Origin: Rosistilla carotiformis
GTDB lineage: Bacteria; Planctomycetota; Planctomycetia; Pirellulales; Pirellulaceae
DNA length: 64,000 nt
Direction: 5' to 3'
Assembly: GCF_007753095.1 (NCBI RefSeq)
Contig: NZ_CP036348.1
Location: 2,294,001-2,358,000 of the forward strand
Position numbers and translations under genes: made by a program. Positions within the stretch are counted from its first letter, which is position 1. The number at the start of each line of letters is the position of its first letter. Below the pieces are notes generated by a model, which had not been told where the DNA came from, did not search any database, and saw only the letters and a list, made by a program, of their open reading frames with translations. Below are positions 34,763 through 43,904 of this stretch, in pieces.

Positions 34763-36280
34763 CTACATCTTCATTCCGGGCATCATCTTCTTGCCGGAAT
34801 TGTACTTGGAGATGTCTCCGAATCGCTTCACGATCTCGGTAAAGACCTCGCCCGGTTCTACAAGGTCGTCGGTTTCCATCACCTTGTGGTACAAATCCTC
34901 GGGCATCACTCGCAGTGTTGTCATCAGACCCATCACCGCCATTTCGGCCATTGGACGCATGCCCATCATCTCGCGACGCGAGCCGATCTTCTGCATCATC
35001 GCATCGGACATGTTCATGCCCTTCATCTCTTGCGGGTAGCCGGGTGTACCAAAACCAGGGTCTTGGCGAGTCGAATCAACAGCGGGTCTGGAATCTAGGT
35101 TGGCGAGGTAATCGTCCACCGAGGTGTTCCTTCGCATCCGTGGCCCGACTTGCTCGGTCATGTGGTTCATCATGTGATGAACCATGTGGCAATGGAACAT
35201 CCAGTCGCCAGGATTGTTCGCGATGAATTCAAAGTCGGTCGCCTGTGCAATGCCTACCAGTTCGGTGTTGCGAGGAATCCAAGCGGAATGCGGGGTGCGG
35301 GCACCTTCGCGACCGGTTAGCCAAAATGTGTGACCGTGAAGGTGGATCGGATGATGTTGCATCGGTGCAAAATTCATGATCCGAACTCGCACACGTTCAC
35401 CGTGTTTCACAACGAGCGGAGTTGTATAGGGACCGCTGCGACCGTTGATCGTGTGCCAGTTCCAATCCATCTTCCAACTGTCGGCGATATTTTGCGAGCT
35501 GTCGATGAAGAAGTTCTGAAAGATCAAACCGAAGTCACGGTCCACCGGCGGATCAAATACCTTCTTGGGATGGACAATGAACCAGCCCACCATTCCAAAC
35601 GCTTCCTGCATCGGCACATGCGAATGGTAAAAAAAGGTGCCTTCTTCGTGGACGTCAAACTCGTAGACGAAAGTTTCGCCTGGCTTGATCGGTTCTTGGC
35701 AAAGCTCCGACGCACCATCCCACTGAACCGGAAGTTCCAAACCGTGCCAATGCACATACGTGTCTTCGGGTAGTTCGTTGGTAACAACAAACCGAACTCG
35801 ATCTCCCTGGGTGACTTCGATTGTAGGCCCCGGCATGCTGCCGTTGTAACCGTACACGTTCATCTCATAGCCGGGTAGAAACTCTCGCTTAACCGCCATT
35901 GGGACAAGTTGAAACTCCTTCACTCCGCCAACCATTTTGTAGGGGAGCTTGTCCAAGTCAGGAGCTTCAAAAGGAGCCGGTCCATCAGACGCCGGCCGGA
36001 AACCCGGCATCATCTTGCCAAGGTAATAGTCGCTGTTGGGATCGTTGCCGCGTGACGGCTTGAATCGCGAATACCCATCGTATTCCGCTTGCACTTCTGA
36101 GTCGGCCGGCATCTGGGGCGTTGCGTGCTCGCCATGCTGGTGCGAAGACATTCCTTTCATGTCCATTGGCATCGGTTCCTGGGCCTGGACGTTCCTTCCA
36201 AGCAAATTCCCAACGACTCCCGTCGCGGCGGCCAGCGATCCGGCGGTCAAGAAGCGTCGGCGGTCTTCAGTGTTTGACAT
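34763..36280 (-). CDS. Multicopper oxidase with Tat signal (CopA/CueO-type)
   Basis: This 505-aa periplasmic oxidase probably oxidises Cu(I) to less toxic Cu(II). It has a Tat signal (DRRRFLTAG, residues 6-14), a Met/His-rich N-terminal segment (PMDMKGMSSHQHGEH), and three cupredoxin domains with all copper motifs: HWHG (about 177), FYHSH (about 217), HPIHLHGH (about 317) and HCHMVHHMMNHM (about 380), the last matching HCHxxxHxxxxM. The C-terminus is Met-rich (SGKKMMPGMKM). It lies between the TolC-like gene and csoR on the same strand, separated by 103 and 74 bp. Confidence 0.92.
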   Translation of the reverse strand: MSNTEDRRRFLTAGSLAAATGVVGNLLGRNVQAQEPMPMDMKGMSSHQHGEHATPQMPADSEVQAEYDGYSRFKPSRGNDPNSDYYLGKMMPGFRPASDGPAPFEAPDLDKLPYKMVGGVKEFQLVPMAVKREFLPGYEMNVYGYNGSMPGPTIEVTQGDRVRFVVTNELPEDTYVHWHGLELPVQWDGASELCQEPIKPGETFVYEFDVHEEGTFFYHSHVPMQEAFGMVGWFIVHPKKVFDPPVDRDFGLIFQNFFIDSSQNIADSWKMDWNWHTINGRSGPYTTPLVVKHGERVRVRIMNFAPMQHHPIHLHGHTFWLTGREGARTPHSAWIPRNTELVGIAQATDFEFIANNPGDWMFHCHMVHHMMNHMTEQVGPRMRRNTSVDDYLANLDSRPAVDSTRQDPGFGTPGYPQEMKGMNMSDAMMQKIGSRREMMGMRPMAEMAVMGLMTTLRVMPEDLYHKVMETDDLVEPGEVFTEIVKRFGDISKYNSGKKMMPGMKM

Positions 36281-36354
36281 TCGTGGATTTCTCGTACAAG
36301 TGGTCTATAGATGTTTCATGTGACTGTCGGAGATGGGCTTCCAAAAGTCTCCTT

Positions 36355-36385
36355 GACTCTCCCACTCCCAGACTCCCCCGCTCCT
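36355..36385. repeat. GGGAG-type repeat in spacer
   Basis: TCTCCCACTCCCAGACTCCC (plus strand) is the complementary form of the GGGAG unit. It covers the end of the TolC-like gene and its downstream spacer. Confidence 0.5.
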
Positions 36386-37838
36386 ACCTCGGTTTCGCGA
36401 CCGCATCAATGTGCCCCGGTGGAACCGGGCCTTCTGCGGCCATCAAACCGCCATCTAGTAGGAAACCGTTGATCATCGTTTCCTGTTGCCGAACGTGCTT
36501 GAACTGATCAATCTGTTCCATTCTGGCTTGAAAGTAGTCGCGTTGACCTTCCAACACATCCGGCCAAGCAATTCGGTTGTCTTTGTAGCTGACAAGCAAC
36601 TGTCGATAAGCCGCCCTCAGTTCGGGAATCACCACTCGATCGTACTCCGTGGCGTGTTGCAAAGCGGTGGCATAGGTTCGATAGGCTGATGCCAGACGCT
36701 CTTTCAGATGCAATTCAATTCTCTGAATTTCGAATTGCTGTCGTCGCAAGTCTTGGCAAGCCTGACGAATCGTTCCCTGGTTTCGATCGTAGATCGGTAA
36801 CTCGATTTGAACGCCCGCGTTGTAAACGTCGTCGCCATTGCTGAAGTTGTAACCCGGCCCACCCTGGATCGTGATGTCTGGAATCCACTCGACCTGCTCG
36901 CGACGGACCGTGGTTTGGTCCACACGCAATTTTGCCCGTACGGCCAACACTTCGGGACTCTCCAAAATCAAACGAGAGAGCACACTGTCGAATGACTCCA
37001 ATGCATTGCTCGGACGCAACTCACCCTCGGTTGGGCCAATGGAAAGCGGTACGCCGACGATGGCGGACAGTCGCCGCAGCGCGTCGCGATACTCATTTTC
37101 AGTCGCCATGCGTTCCAAACGCTGTTTCTGCAGCATGACGTTGGCGCGTCGAACCGCCGTCAAATTGGCTTGGCCCTGGTTGTACTGTTCGCGAGTCGTC
37201 ACGGCACCGTCTTCAGCCGTCTTCTCAATCTCTCGCTGGAGTTCGAGTCGCATAGAAGCCGCCAATGCCTCAATGAACTGAACTTCGACGGCGTTCGTGA
37301 CCCGATACGTCTGCGCAATGGCGAGGTGTTCGGAAACATGCGCGCGTTGTCGGTATTTCAATCGACTCAGTTGAAGCTTGCCAGCAGTTACGAAACGCTG
37401 AGAAACCTCGAAACCCTGAAACTCCCCCGCACTTCCGTCGCTACCAATCTTCTCGCCGACGTACATCAAGACAGGGTTGGGATACAGTCCTGCCTGCAAC
37501 GCCTTGGACGTTTCCGCCGACACGTGCAATCTCGCTTGCTGGATGGTTGGATTGTTTCCTGCCGCTAGGGCCAGGACGGTTTCGAGCGTATGAATCTCGA
37601 CAGTTGCGTTATCCGTGTAGTCATACGCCGTGTCGAAATCAGCAAACCCACTTGGCATGTCCGGCAAAGGCGGCAAGTCGCTCTCGGGAAGAACTTGATC
37701 GTCGACACCGCCAAGTGACTGTGTCATCGACCGATCCATGCTCATCATCTGCCCCATCGAGGCGTCCTGAGCAACTGCCGATTGATAAGTCGTTGTCGCT
37801 GTCAATGCGATCAACAAGTGAAGTAGTCTTCGTTTCAT
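36384..37838 (-). CDS. Outer-membrane efflux protein (TolC/CusC family), second copy
   Basis: This 484-aa TolC-family protein starts at ATG 37838; the long upstream open frame covers the promoter and operator and is not coding. The signal peptide is MKRRLLHLLIALTATTTYQS, followed by a Met-rich segment (MGQMMSMDRSM) and two OEP domains (about 105-280 and 300-460). The mature N-terminus has no lipobox Cys, unlike the first copy at 19986-21620. It heads the operon with the multicopper oxidase and csoR; the CsoR-like site lies 52 bp upstream of its start. Confidence 0.9.
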   Translation of the reverse strand: MKRRLLHLLIALTATTTYQSAVAQDASMGQMMSMDRSMTQSLGGVDDQVLPESDLPPLPDMPSGFADFDTAYDYTDNATVEIHTLETVLALAAGNNPTIQQARLHVSAETSKALQAGLYPNPVLMYVGEKIGSDGSAGEFQGFEVSQRFVTAGKLQLSRLKYRQRAHVSEHLAIAQTYRVTNAVEVQFIEALAASMRLELQREIEKTAEDGAVTTREQYNQGQANLTAVRRANVMLQKQRLERMATENEYRDALRRLSAIVGVPLSIGPTEGELRPSNALESFDSVLSRLILESPEVLAVRAKLRVDQTTVRREQVEWIPDITIQGGPGYNFSNGDDVYNAGVQIELPIYDRNQGTIRQACQDLRRQQFEIQRIELHLKERLASAYRTYATALQHATEYDRVVIPELRAAYRQLLVSYKDNRIAWPDVLEGQRDYFQARMEQIDQFKHVRQQETMINGFLLDGGLMAAEGPVPPGHIDAVAKPR

Positions 37839-37889
37839 TGATTCCGAATCCTTGGAATGATACCGAGCTGTACTCGAACTTTCGGCAAC

Positions 37890-37906
37890 ATACCCATGCA
37901 GGGTAT
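37890..37906. promoter_or_regulatory. Putative CsoR-type operator, site 3
   Basis: ATACCCATGCAGGGTAT is a perfect TACCC-N5-GGGTA palindrome extended by A/T on both sides. It lies 52 bp upstream of the TolC-like gene that heads the multicopper oxidase-csoR operon, suggesting autoregulation. Confidence 0.72.
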
Positions 37907-38044
37907 AGAAACGAATGGTCGGAGTCGTCGTGCAATTGGATTTCTTTCCACTTGTAACGATTAGGCAAGATTTACTTGGTGCCGAAGGCGTCCAGACCTT
38001 ACGATGACGCTGGCCGAGATTCTTGACGAATGCCGCTGCAATAA

Positions 38045-40492
38045 TCACGTGAGCTTGGCTGCCCGCAATCTCAACGCATTCGCAATCACCGACACACTGC
38101 TAAAACTCATCGCTGCCGCTGCAATCATGGGGCTGAGCAACACGCCGAAGATCGGATACAGCAACCCAGCAGCGACCGGGATTCCCAGTGCGTTGTAAAT
38201 GAAAGCGAAGAACAGGTTCTGACGAATGTTGCTCATCGTTTTGCGGCTCAAGTTCGCCGCCGCAGCGACACCGCGCAGATCGCCGCCGACGAGTGTGACA
38301 CCAGCGGATTCAATCGCAACGCCTGTCCCCGTGCCCATCGCGATGCCAACGTTCGCTTCGGCGAGTGCCGGAGCGTCGTTGATCCCATCGCCACACATCG
38401 CAACTGTCTTGCCTTCCTTCTTCAACATGCGAACGAAGTCATGCTTTTCCTCTGGCGAAACGCCAGCATGAAACTCGTCGATGCCCAGCTTTGTCGCGAC
38501 GGCTTTCGCAGTCGGTTCGGCATCACCGGTCAACATCACGACTTTCAACCCCAGTTCATGCAATGTCTTTAGCGCTGCCGGCGTGCTCTCCTTGATCGGG
38601 TCAGTGATCGCGAGAATTGCCACCAACTTGTTGTCGATCGCCACGAACACAACCGTCGCACCCTCGGCCTGATGCGATCCCGCTTTGTCTCGCCCCGCAT
38701 CGACGCCCTCGATGCCTTGTTCGTCCAACAAGTCAGCTTTGCCGATCAAAACATCATGATCATCGACGCGAGCGCGAACGCCACCACCGGTGATACTGTT
38801 GAATTCCCTCGCCTCCACAACCTGGAACTCATTCGCCTTCACTCGGCGAACGACCGCCTGAGCCAACGGATGTTCGCTCTGCGATTCGACCGCCGCAGCC
38901 AACGTCAACACATCGTTCTCATTCCAGTCACCGAACGTTTCGACGCCTGTCACTTCCGGTCGTCCCTGGGTCAGCGTGCCCGTCTTGTCGACGACAATCG
39001 TGTCAACCTTCTCCATGACTTCGAGGACTTCTGCGTTCTTAATTAATACGCCTTCCTTGGCACCGCGGCCAACGCCGACCATCACCGACATGGGCGTTGC
39101 CAGCCCCAACGCACACGGACAAGCAATGATCAACACGGCAACGGCCGCTACGAACGCATGAGCCAGTTGCGGCTCCGGACCAAACACCGCCCAGCCGATG
39201 AACGCGAGAATCGAACAAACGATCACCGCCGGCACAAAGTAACGAGCCACCACATCGACCAGTTTCTGAATCGGGGCGCGACTCCGCTGTGCGTCGGCAA
39301 CCATTTGCACGATGCGGTTCAGAACCGTGTCCCCGCCAACACCGCCGGCCTCCATGACGAGCGCACCGGTCTGGTTCAACGTTCCGCCCGTGATTTCGTC
39401 ACCTTCCACCTTCTTCACCGGCATCGGCTCGCCCGTCAACATCGACTCGTCAACGCTGCTCGAACCGCTGAGAACATTCCCATCGACCGGAACTTTCTCA
39501 CCAGGACGAACTCGCAGCCGATCGCCCTTGTGGACCGAATCGAGCGAGACGTCTTCCTCGCCATCGTCTGTGATTCGGTGTGCCGTATCGGGGGCAAGCT
39601 TCATGAGTTCGCGAATCGCTCCGCCCGTCTGCTGTCGTGCTCGCAGTTCCAACACTTGCCCAAGCAACACCAACGTGATGATCACCGCCGACGCTTCAAA
39701 ATACAGAGGTGGAACTCCGTTCTCGAAAAACGCCTCTGGGATCACACCAGGAAGCAACACGACGACCAAACTGAACAGATACGCTGCCAACGTTCCCACG
39801 GCGATCAACGAGAACATGTTCAAGTTCATCGTGCGAAACGACTTGGCTCCGCGAACCAACAAGGGCCATCCGCACCAGAATACAACCGGCGTCGCAAGAG
39901 CCAACTGCAACCAGCCAAAGACGTTTTGACTCATCCAATCCGCGACCCGCAAACCCACCATCGGCCCCATCGCGATCACGAGCAATGGCACCGACAACGC
40001 AACGCCCACCCAAAAGCGAAGTTTCATGTCGGCGTATTGTTTATCTTCACCCTCGTCATCCAATGCGACGACCTTCGGCTCCAAGTCCATCCCACAAATT
40101 GGGCAATCGCCAGGCCCAACCTGCTCGATTTCAGGGTGCATCGGGCATGTGTAGATAGCATCCGGGTCCGCCGGGGAATCGCTCGCCTTGGTCGATGAGT
40201 GACCACTGCAGCACGAAGACTTGTTCGAGGTTTCCCCGATCTGTACCGCTGTGTCTCCACCGCAACAATACGAACCGCTCGATGCCTCTTTCTGTGATCG
40301 CTTTGCCAGCACTCCAGCAGGATCATCTTGGAATTTTTTCAAGCATCCATCGCTGCAAAAAACGTAATTCTCGCCGTTATACTCGGCCGATCGTGGACTA
40401 TCTGCCGGAACGGTCATCCCACAAACCGGGTCGATCTGCGTCGACGCATCGGCAACGGGCAGCGATGTCTTGTGTTTCTCGGCGTGGTCCAT
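38045..40492 (-). CDS. copA: Cu+-exporting P1B-1 ATPase (CopA) with YHS and heavy-metal-binding N-terminal modules
   Basis: This 815-aa pump has an N-terminal YHS domain ([10 protein letters not shown]...YVFCSDGC, about 20-60), a Cys-rich linker (SYCCGGD, SSCCSGH) and a heavy-metal-binding motif ([10 protein letters not shown]...DCPICGMDL, about 113-138). No HMA domain is visible. The pump core has the Cu+ signature CPC ([11 protein letters not shown]), [12 protein letters not shown], a SEHPLA nucleotide-site motif, GDGINDAP and [16 protein letters not shown] in TM8. All are typical of P1B-1. The start ATG has GGAGA 7 bp upstream. It is divergent from the copper-storage gene with a CsoR-like site between. 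Confidence 0.94.
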   Translation of the reverse strand: MDHAEKHKTSLPVADASTQIDPVCGMTVPADSPRSAEYNGENYVFCSDGCLKKFQDDPAGVLAKRSQKEASSGSYCCGGDTAVQIGETSNKSSCCSGHSSTKASDSPADPDAIYTCPMHPEIEQVGPGDCPICGMDLEPKVVALDDEGEDKQYADMKLRFWVGVALSVPLLVIAMGPMVGLRVADWMSQNVFGWLQLALATPVVFWCGWPLLVRGAKSFRTMNLNMFSLIAVGTLAAYLFSLVVVLLPGVIPEAFFENGVPPLYFEASAVIITLVLLGQVLELRARQQTGGAIRELMKLAPDTAHRITDDGEEDVSLDSVHKGDRLRVRPGEKVPVDGNVLSGSSSVDESMLTGEPMPVKKVEGDEITGGTLNQTGALVMEAGGVGGDTVLNRIVQMVADAQRSRAPIQKLVDVVARYFVPAVIVCSILAFIGWAVFGPEPQLAHAFVAAVAVLIIACPCALGLATPMSVMVGVGRGAKEGVLIKNAEVLEVMEKVDTIVVDKTGTLTQGRPEVTGVETFGDWNENDVLTLAAAVESQSEHPLAQAVVRRVKANEFQVVEAREFNSITGGGVRARVDDHDVLIGKADLLDEQGIEGVDAGRDKAGSHQAEGATVVFVAIDNKLVAILAITDPIKESTPAALKTLHELGLKVVMLTGDAEPTAKAVATKLGIDEFHAGVSPEEKHDFVRMLKKEGKTVAMCGDGINDAPALAEANVGIAMGTGTGVAIESAGVTLVGGDLRGVAAAANLSRKTMSNIRQNLFFAFIYNALGIPVAAGLLYPIFGVLLSPMIAAAAMSFSSVSVIANALRLRAAKLT

Positions 40493-40527
40493 GATTTCTC
40501 CAGGCTGTCAAAAAGTCATTCTCCAAT

Positions 40528-40544
40528 ATACCCCATAGTGGTAT
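40528..40544. promoter_or_regulatory. Putative CsoR-type operator, site 4
   Basis: ATACCCCATAGTGGTAT is TACCC-N5-TGGTA, one mismatch from the palindrome. It lies in the divergent spacer, 36 bp before copA (start 40492) and 65 bp before the Csp-like gene (start 40609). A second partial repeat (GGTATGCAAGTTGCATACC, 40540-40558) overlaps it. Confidence 0.68.
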
Positions 40545-40608
40545 GCAAGTTGCATACCGCTAAGGCAGCGGCAACGGGGTCGCACAACCATTTCTAAAGG
40601 AGAAACGA

Positions 40609-40941
40609 ATGAGTACCGCAACCGCATCCATGAAAGAGTGCCTTCAAAACTGCCAAGAGTGCCAAACGACCTGTGCTGACATGCTGACCAGCCACTGCCT
40701 ATCCGAAGGCGGCGACCACGTCGAGCAAACGCACGTCAAACTAATGCTCGACTGCATCGCCGCTTGTGCAGCCTGCGTCGACTTCATGAGCCGCAATAGC
40801 GATCACCACGCGTTGTATTGCCGAGCCTGCGCCGAGATCTGCAAAGCATGTGCAGACAGTTGTGACAAGATCGGCAGCATGGAGAAGTGCGTCGAGTGCT
40901 GCCACAAGTGCCAAGAAAGCTGTTCAGCGATGATGGCGTAA
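40609..40941 (+). CDS. Csp-like four-helix copper-storage protein
   Basis: This 110-aa cytosolic protein (no signal) contains 18 Cys spaced C-x2-3-C along four helices (for example CLQNCQECQTTC, CRACAEICKACADSC, CVECCHKCQESC). This matches the Csp3/DUF326 family, whose four-helix bundle core binds many Cu(I) ions. AAAGGAGAAACG directly precedes the start. It shares the promoter region and CsoR-like operator with copA, giving a storage-plus-export pair. Confidence 0.9.
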   Translation: MSTATASMKECLQNCQECQTTCADMLTSHCLSEGGDHVEQTHVKLMLDCIAACAACVDFMSRNSDHHALYCRACAEICKACADSCDKIGSMEKCVECCHKCQESCSAMMA

Positions 40942-41298
40942 CACCGAACTGTGGGACCTGGAACGCAAAACGTCGACTCCACCGTTTTGTTTGTTGCCTT
41001 GGTAGCGTATCGCTATTCGTCGCCCTCATCGCTCGATGAGCGATCATCCAAGATGCCTGGATCGCCGGGATGAACGACCTGGTTATCCAGCATGGTAACC
41101 GTTCACGGGCCGGACTTGCGGGTTTTGCGCAGATCACGCAATAGCAAAATCCCAGCGTTTCAGGCCGCTCCGGGAATGTTTTTCTTGCTGCGTCTATTTA
41201 ACTGCGTGGTATTTTTCTGCATTCTACTCTTTGAAATTCGTTGCCCGCATAAAATGCCAGCTTTTTGCCGCCTCACCATACCATAAACAGTTAGTGCA
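40942..41298. other. Spacer between the copper-storage gene and the IS element
   Basis: No gene is supportable in these 357 bases. A weak hairpin (CAAAACG 40966-40972, CGTTTTG 40983-40989, then TTTGTTG) may terminate the Csp-like gene, and a short palindrome (ATCGCTCGATGAGCGAT) lies near 41030. Confidence 0.4.
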
Positions 41299-41328
41299 AT
41301 TGTCAAATGTTGATGGGGCGGCAAAAAG
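41299..41328 (+). repeat. Left terminal inverted repeat of the IS
   Basis: It begins ATTGTCAAAT and ends GGCGGCAAAAAG; it pairs with 43116-43145 with two mismatches (positions 7 and 10). Confidence 0.85.
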
Positions 41329-41452
41329 TCGAGCGTTTGGAGTTGCGTAAACTTGGGGTTCCGCTAAGTTTGCTTCATGCGTAACTCAACGCGACCATCA
41401 TACCGGTGACCTGTTCGATCCATGGGAATATCTGGGGCCCAAGCGAAGACGT

Positions 41453-42979
41453 TTGCTTGATCGGAGTTGGGCCGGCGTTTTTCGTGACTGTTTGTTGGAG
41501 CAGCTTCCTGTCCGCGATCTTGCGACCGGGTTTCGCGATGATTATGGGCGTCCGACGAAGGATATCTATGTCGCGATCGGTGCGTTGATTCTTCAGCAAC
41601 TCCATGATTTCACCGACCAGCAAACCACTGAAGCAATCGCGTTGAATATCGCTTGGCATTACGCGTTGGATATCAGGCACAATTCCGATGCCTACATCTG
41701 CGAGCGAACGCTCCGCAACTATCGCAAGATGGTGCTCGACGCTGGCCTTGATCAAGTTCTTTTCCGCACGCTGACAGACAAACTCATCAAGGAGATCGGT
41801 ATCGACACAAGCAAGCAACGTCTTGACTCGACCGCAGTACGATCGGCCATTGGTGGATTAACTAGGCCGGAAATATTAGTTGAGGCAACTTGCAAGTTTC
41901 TGCGGGAGCTCAAACGAAAGCATCCGGAACAATATTCGTTGGTCGATCCAGAAATCATTCGCAAATATGTAACGCGAACAGGCGACGTTTGCTTTGGCGA
42001 CACACGGCCCAGTGAGTCAAGAAAGCGGATATCGGAAGCCGCCGGAAATGTCTTTAAACTCGTTGAGTTCTTTCAAGAAACGGAATGCTCGACTTTAGAG
42101 AGCTACCAGTTGCTACGGAAAATTTTTCACGAGCAGTGTGAGGTCTCTAGCTCAGGTGAAGCACCCGTCACTGTGCGGCCACCGAGTAAAACGGGATGTG
42201 ATGGCGTGATCAATCCGGCTGATCCCGATGCTCGCTACAACAAACATCGCGGCACGGGCTATCTCGTACAGATCATGGAAACGTATGACGAGGAAGATTC
42301 CGAGGAGCCAGATACTTCAATCACTCCAAAACCTGATCTGATCACCCATGTGGCTGTGGACCCGTTAACGATGCACGACAAAGACGCACTGACTCCTGCA
42401 TTCGATGACACTGAGCAGCGTGGCATCAAGCCGCAGGAACTTCTTGCCGACTCGCACTATGGATCGACTGAGTGCATCGAAAACGGAAATGGTCGCGATG
42501 TTGAAATCGTTGCTCCGGCGCAAACGCCTAAAGGAAAGTTGCAAGGCAAGTTCACGCTTGAAGACTTTGACGTCGATGACGAAGGACGCATTACACGGTG
42601 TCCTGCCGGACAGCGGCCTGCAGAGACGAGCGTCGCTGGCATTCGTCTTCAAGTCATTTTCATGGCGGAAACATGTGAAAGTTGTCCTCACAAGGATCGG
42701 TGTCCAGCATCATCGGTAGGACGTAGTTCAGTTCGCTACCAATACACACACGATCGTGTGCGCCTTCGACTACGCAGAATGAAGGAAAGAGGCGACGAGT
42801 TCCGCGATCGTTATCGATGGTGTGTTGGAGTTGAGGCAACCATGTCACGGCTCAAGTACCAGATGGGAATGATTCGATTGCGAGTCCGAAAGATGCTCAA
42901 CATCACCTATGTGGCAACCCTGTGCGCGCTCGGGCTGAACATCCGCCGCGTTGCCGCCTACCGCTCGGCAGTTGGGTAA
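41453..42979 (+). CDS. IS1182-family DDE transposase, 5' end uncertain
   Basis: This 508-aa transposase has an N-terminal DUF772-type domain (GRPTKDIYVAIGALILQQLH) and the catalytic acids D (IDTSKQRLDSTAVRSA), D (LADSHYGS) and E (CVGVEATMSRLKYQ). A Cys-cluster insertion (CESCPHKDRCPASS) lies before the last. The TTG at 41453 is only a lower bound. Codons upstream in the same frame (from about 41402: TGDLFDPWEYLGPKRRR) are clearly family sequence but have no ATG. An ATG at 41377 gives MRNSTRPSYR in the +1-related frame and then a stop. A small frameshift near 41400 has therefore probably separated the start from the body. Confidence 0.85.
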   Translation: MLDRSWAGVFRDCLLEQLPVRDLATGFRDDYGRPTKDIYVAIGALILQQLHDFTDQQTTEAIALNIAWHYALDIRHNSDAYICERTLRNYRKMVLDAGLDQVLFRTLTDKLIKEIGIDTSKQRLDSTAVRSAIGGLTRPEILVEATCKFLRELKRKHPEQYSLVDPEIIRKYVTRTGDVCFGDTRPSESRKRISEAAGNVFKLVEFFQETECSTLESYQLLRKIFHEQCEVSSSGEAPVTVRPPSKTGCDGVINPADPDARYNKHRGTGYLVQIMETYDEEDSEEPDTSITPKPDLITHVAVDPLTMHDKDALTPAFDDTEQRGIKPQELLADSHYGSTECIENGNGRDVEIVAPAQTPKGKLQGKFTLEDFDVDDEGRITRCPAGQRPAETSVAGIRLQVIFMAETCESCPHKDRCPASSVGRSSVRYQYTHDRVRLRLRRMKERGDEFRDRYRWCVGVEATMSRLKYQMGMIRLRVRKMLNITYVATLCALGLNIRRVAAYRSAVG

Positions 42980-43115
42980 AGCAGGTGCTCTGCGCGGGCA
43001 TCTGCCAGCAATGCATCGGCGTCACGTCTCCCTGGGCCCAGCTACGCATCGAGAAGGTCGGCAATCGCGTGAAAAAAGCTGCTGATCGAAAATTCTTCAT
43101 ACCACTCGAGATTAC

Positions 43116-43145
43116 CTTTTTGCCGCCCCATCAACTTTCGACAAT
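43116..43145 (-). repeat. Right terminal inverted repeat of the IS
   Basis: This is the reverse complement of the left repeat with two mismatches; it ends CGACAAT. Confidence 0.85.
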
Positions 43146-43288
43146 ACCTCCTGAATGCAACAAGCCTTGAACAGTCCAACCAGAATAAGAAAGGCAACGA
43201 CAGACACGACTGGTAAATTAGGATACGAAGAACGGCTGCCTTAGAATATCCAATGCAGCCGTATCGTGATTTCAATTGTTGCTGAAGA

Positions 43289-43729
43289 CTACTCGTTGTC
43301 TTCGTAGGTTGGCGGCCAGTCGTCTAGGATGCCGGGATAGCTGGGCCAGTCTTCGCCCCAGTCACTAGGATGCACGACCGGATAGTCGGGCATCGCGGGG
43401 TAGGCTCCGCCGGGATGGCCGGGCGGAAGACTGTCGGGATACGAGTGCCCCGGCGGCAAATGATACGGATGGTCGGGTGGCAGTCGCGGCCAAATGTGTG
43501 GTGACGGCGGAACCTCGATAACGACTGGCGTTTCTGGTTGCGGCGGCCAGATCGCATCGTCGGGCCACCAGGGCGGTCGTGGGCCAGGATCGGGTGTGCC
43601 GGGCGGATAGTCGTCGAGCCAGACCGGAGGCTCGGTTTCGGGCAACGGTGGGAACACGTACGGTCCGTCGTCTTCGACATCCAGCAAGATTTGCTTGAAC
43701 TTGAACCTGTCGCTTATTCGAGTCCCCAC
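43289..43729 (-). CDS. Proline-rich low-complexity protein (uncertain)
   Basis: The 146-residue frame has a striking bias: Pro, Asp, Tyr and Trp with repeats of PPGHP/LPPGHSYP. No signal peptide or known domain is seen. The only upstream start is a GTG without a clear ribosome site. The bias could reflect a real linker or structural protein, or the tail of a disrupted gene at the island edge next to the IS. The function is unknown. Confidence 0.35.
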   Translation of the reverse strand: MGTRISDRFKFKQILLDVEDDGPYVFPPLPETEPPVWLDDYPPGTPDPGPRPPWWPDDAIWPPQPETPVVIEVPPSPHIWPRLPPDHPYHLPPGHSYPDSLPPGHPGGAYPAMPDYPVVHPSDWGEDWPSYPGILDDWPPTYEDNE

Positions 43730-43904
43730 CTACGTGAAAGAGACATTCGCCAGATCGCAACGGCCCCCAATTGGCTCAAACAGCGGAAAACGTGGGAAAA
43801 GCGGCAAACTGCAATTGCCGTCGGTGCCGGTCAATGTTGACCTAGTCGACTGTGAATCTGTATGAGATATTGATATCCGGCCGGTAATTCATGGAAGCAA
43901 TTGG

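Larger units (their letters stand above)
41299..43145 (+). mobile_element. IS1182-like insertion sequence
   Basis: The element of 1847 bp is bounded by 30-bp inverted repeats (41299-41328 and 43116-43145) matching at 28 of 30 positions, both with the core GTTGATGGGGCGGCAAAAAG. It contains one transposase gene. No target duplication is evident at the edges (TGCA on the left, ACCT on the right). Confidence 0.85.

Noticed and set aside
39158-40198. Plus-strand open frame of 346 codons inside copA
   Set aside because: It is antisense to conserved P-type ATPase sequence; Arg/His-rich shadow.
41295-43149. Target-site duplication around the IS element
   Set aside because: The bases flanking the inverted repeats (TGCA on the left, ACCT on the right) do not match.
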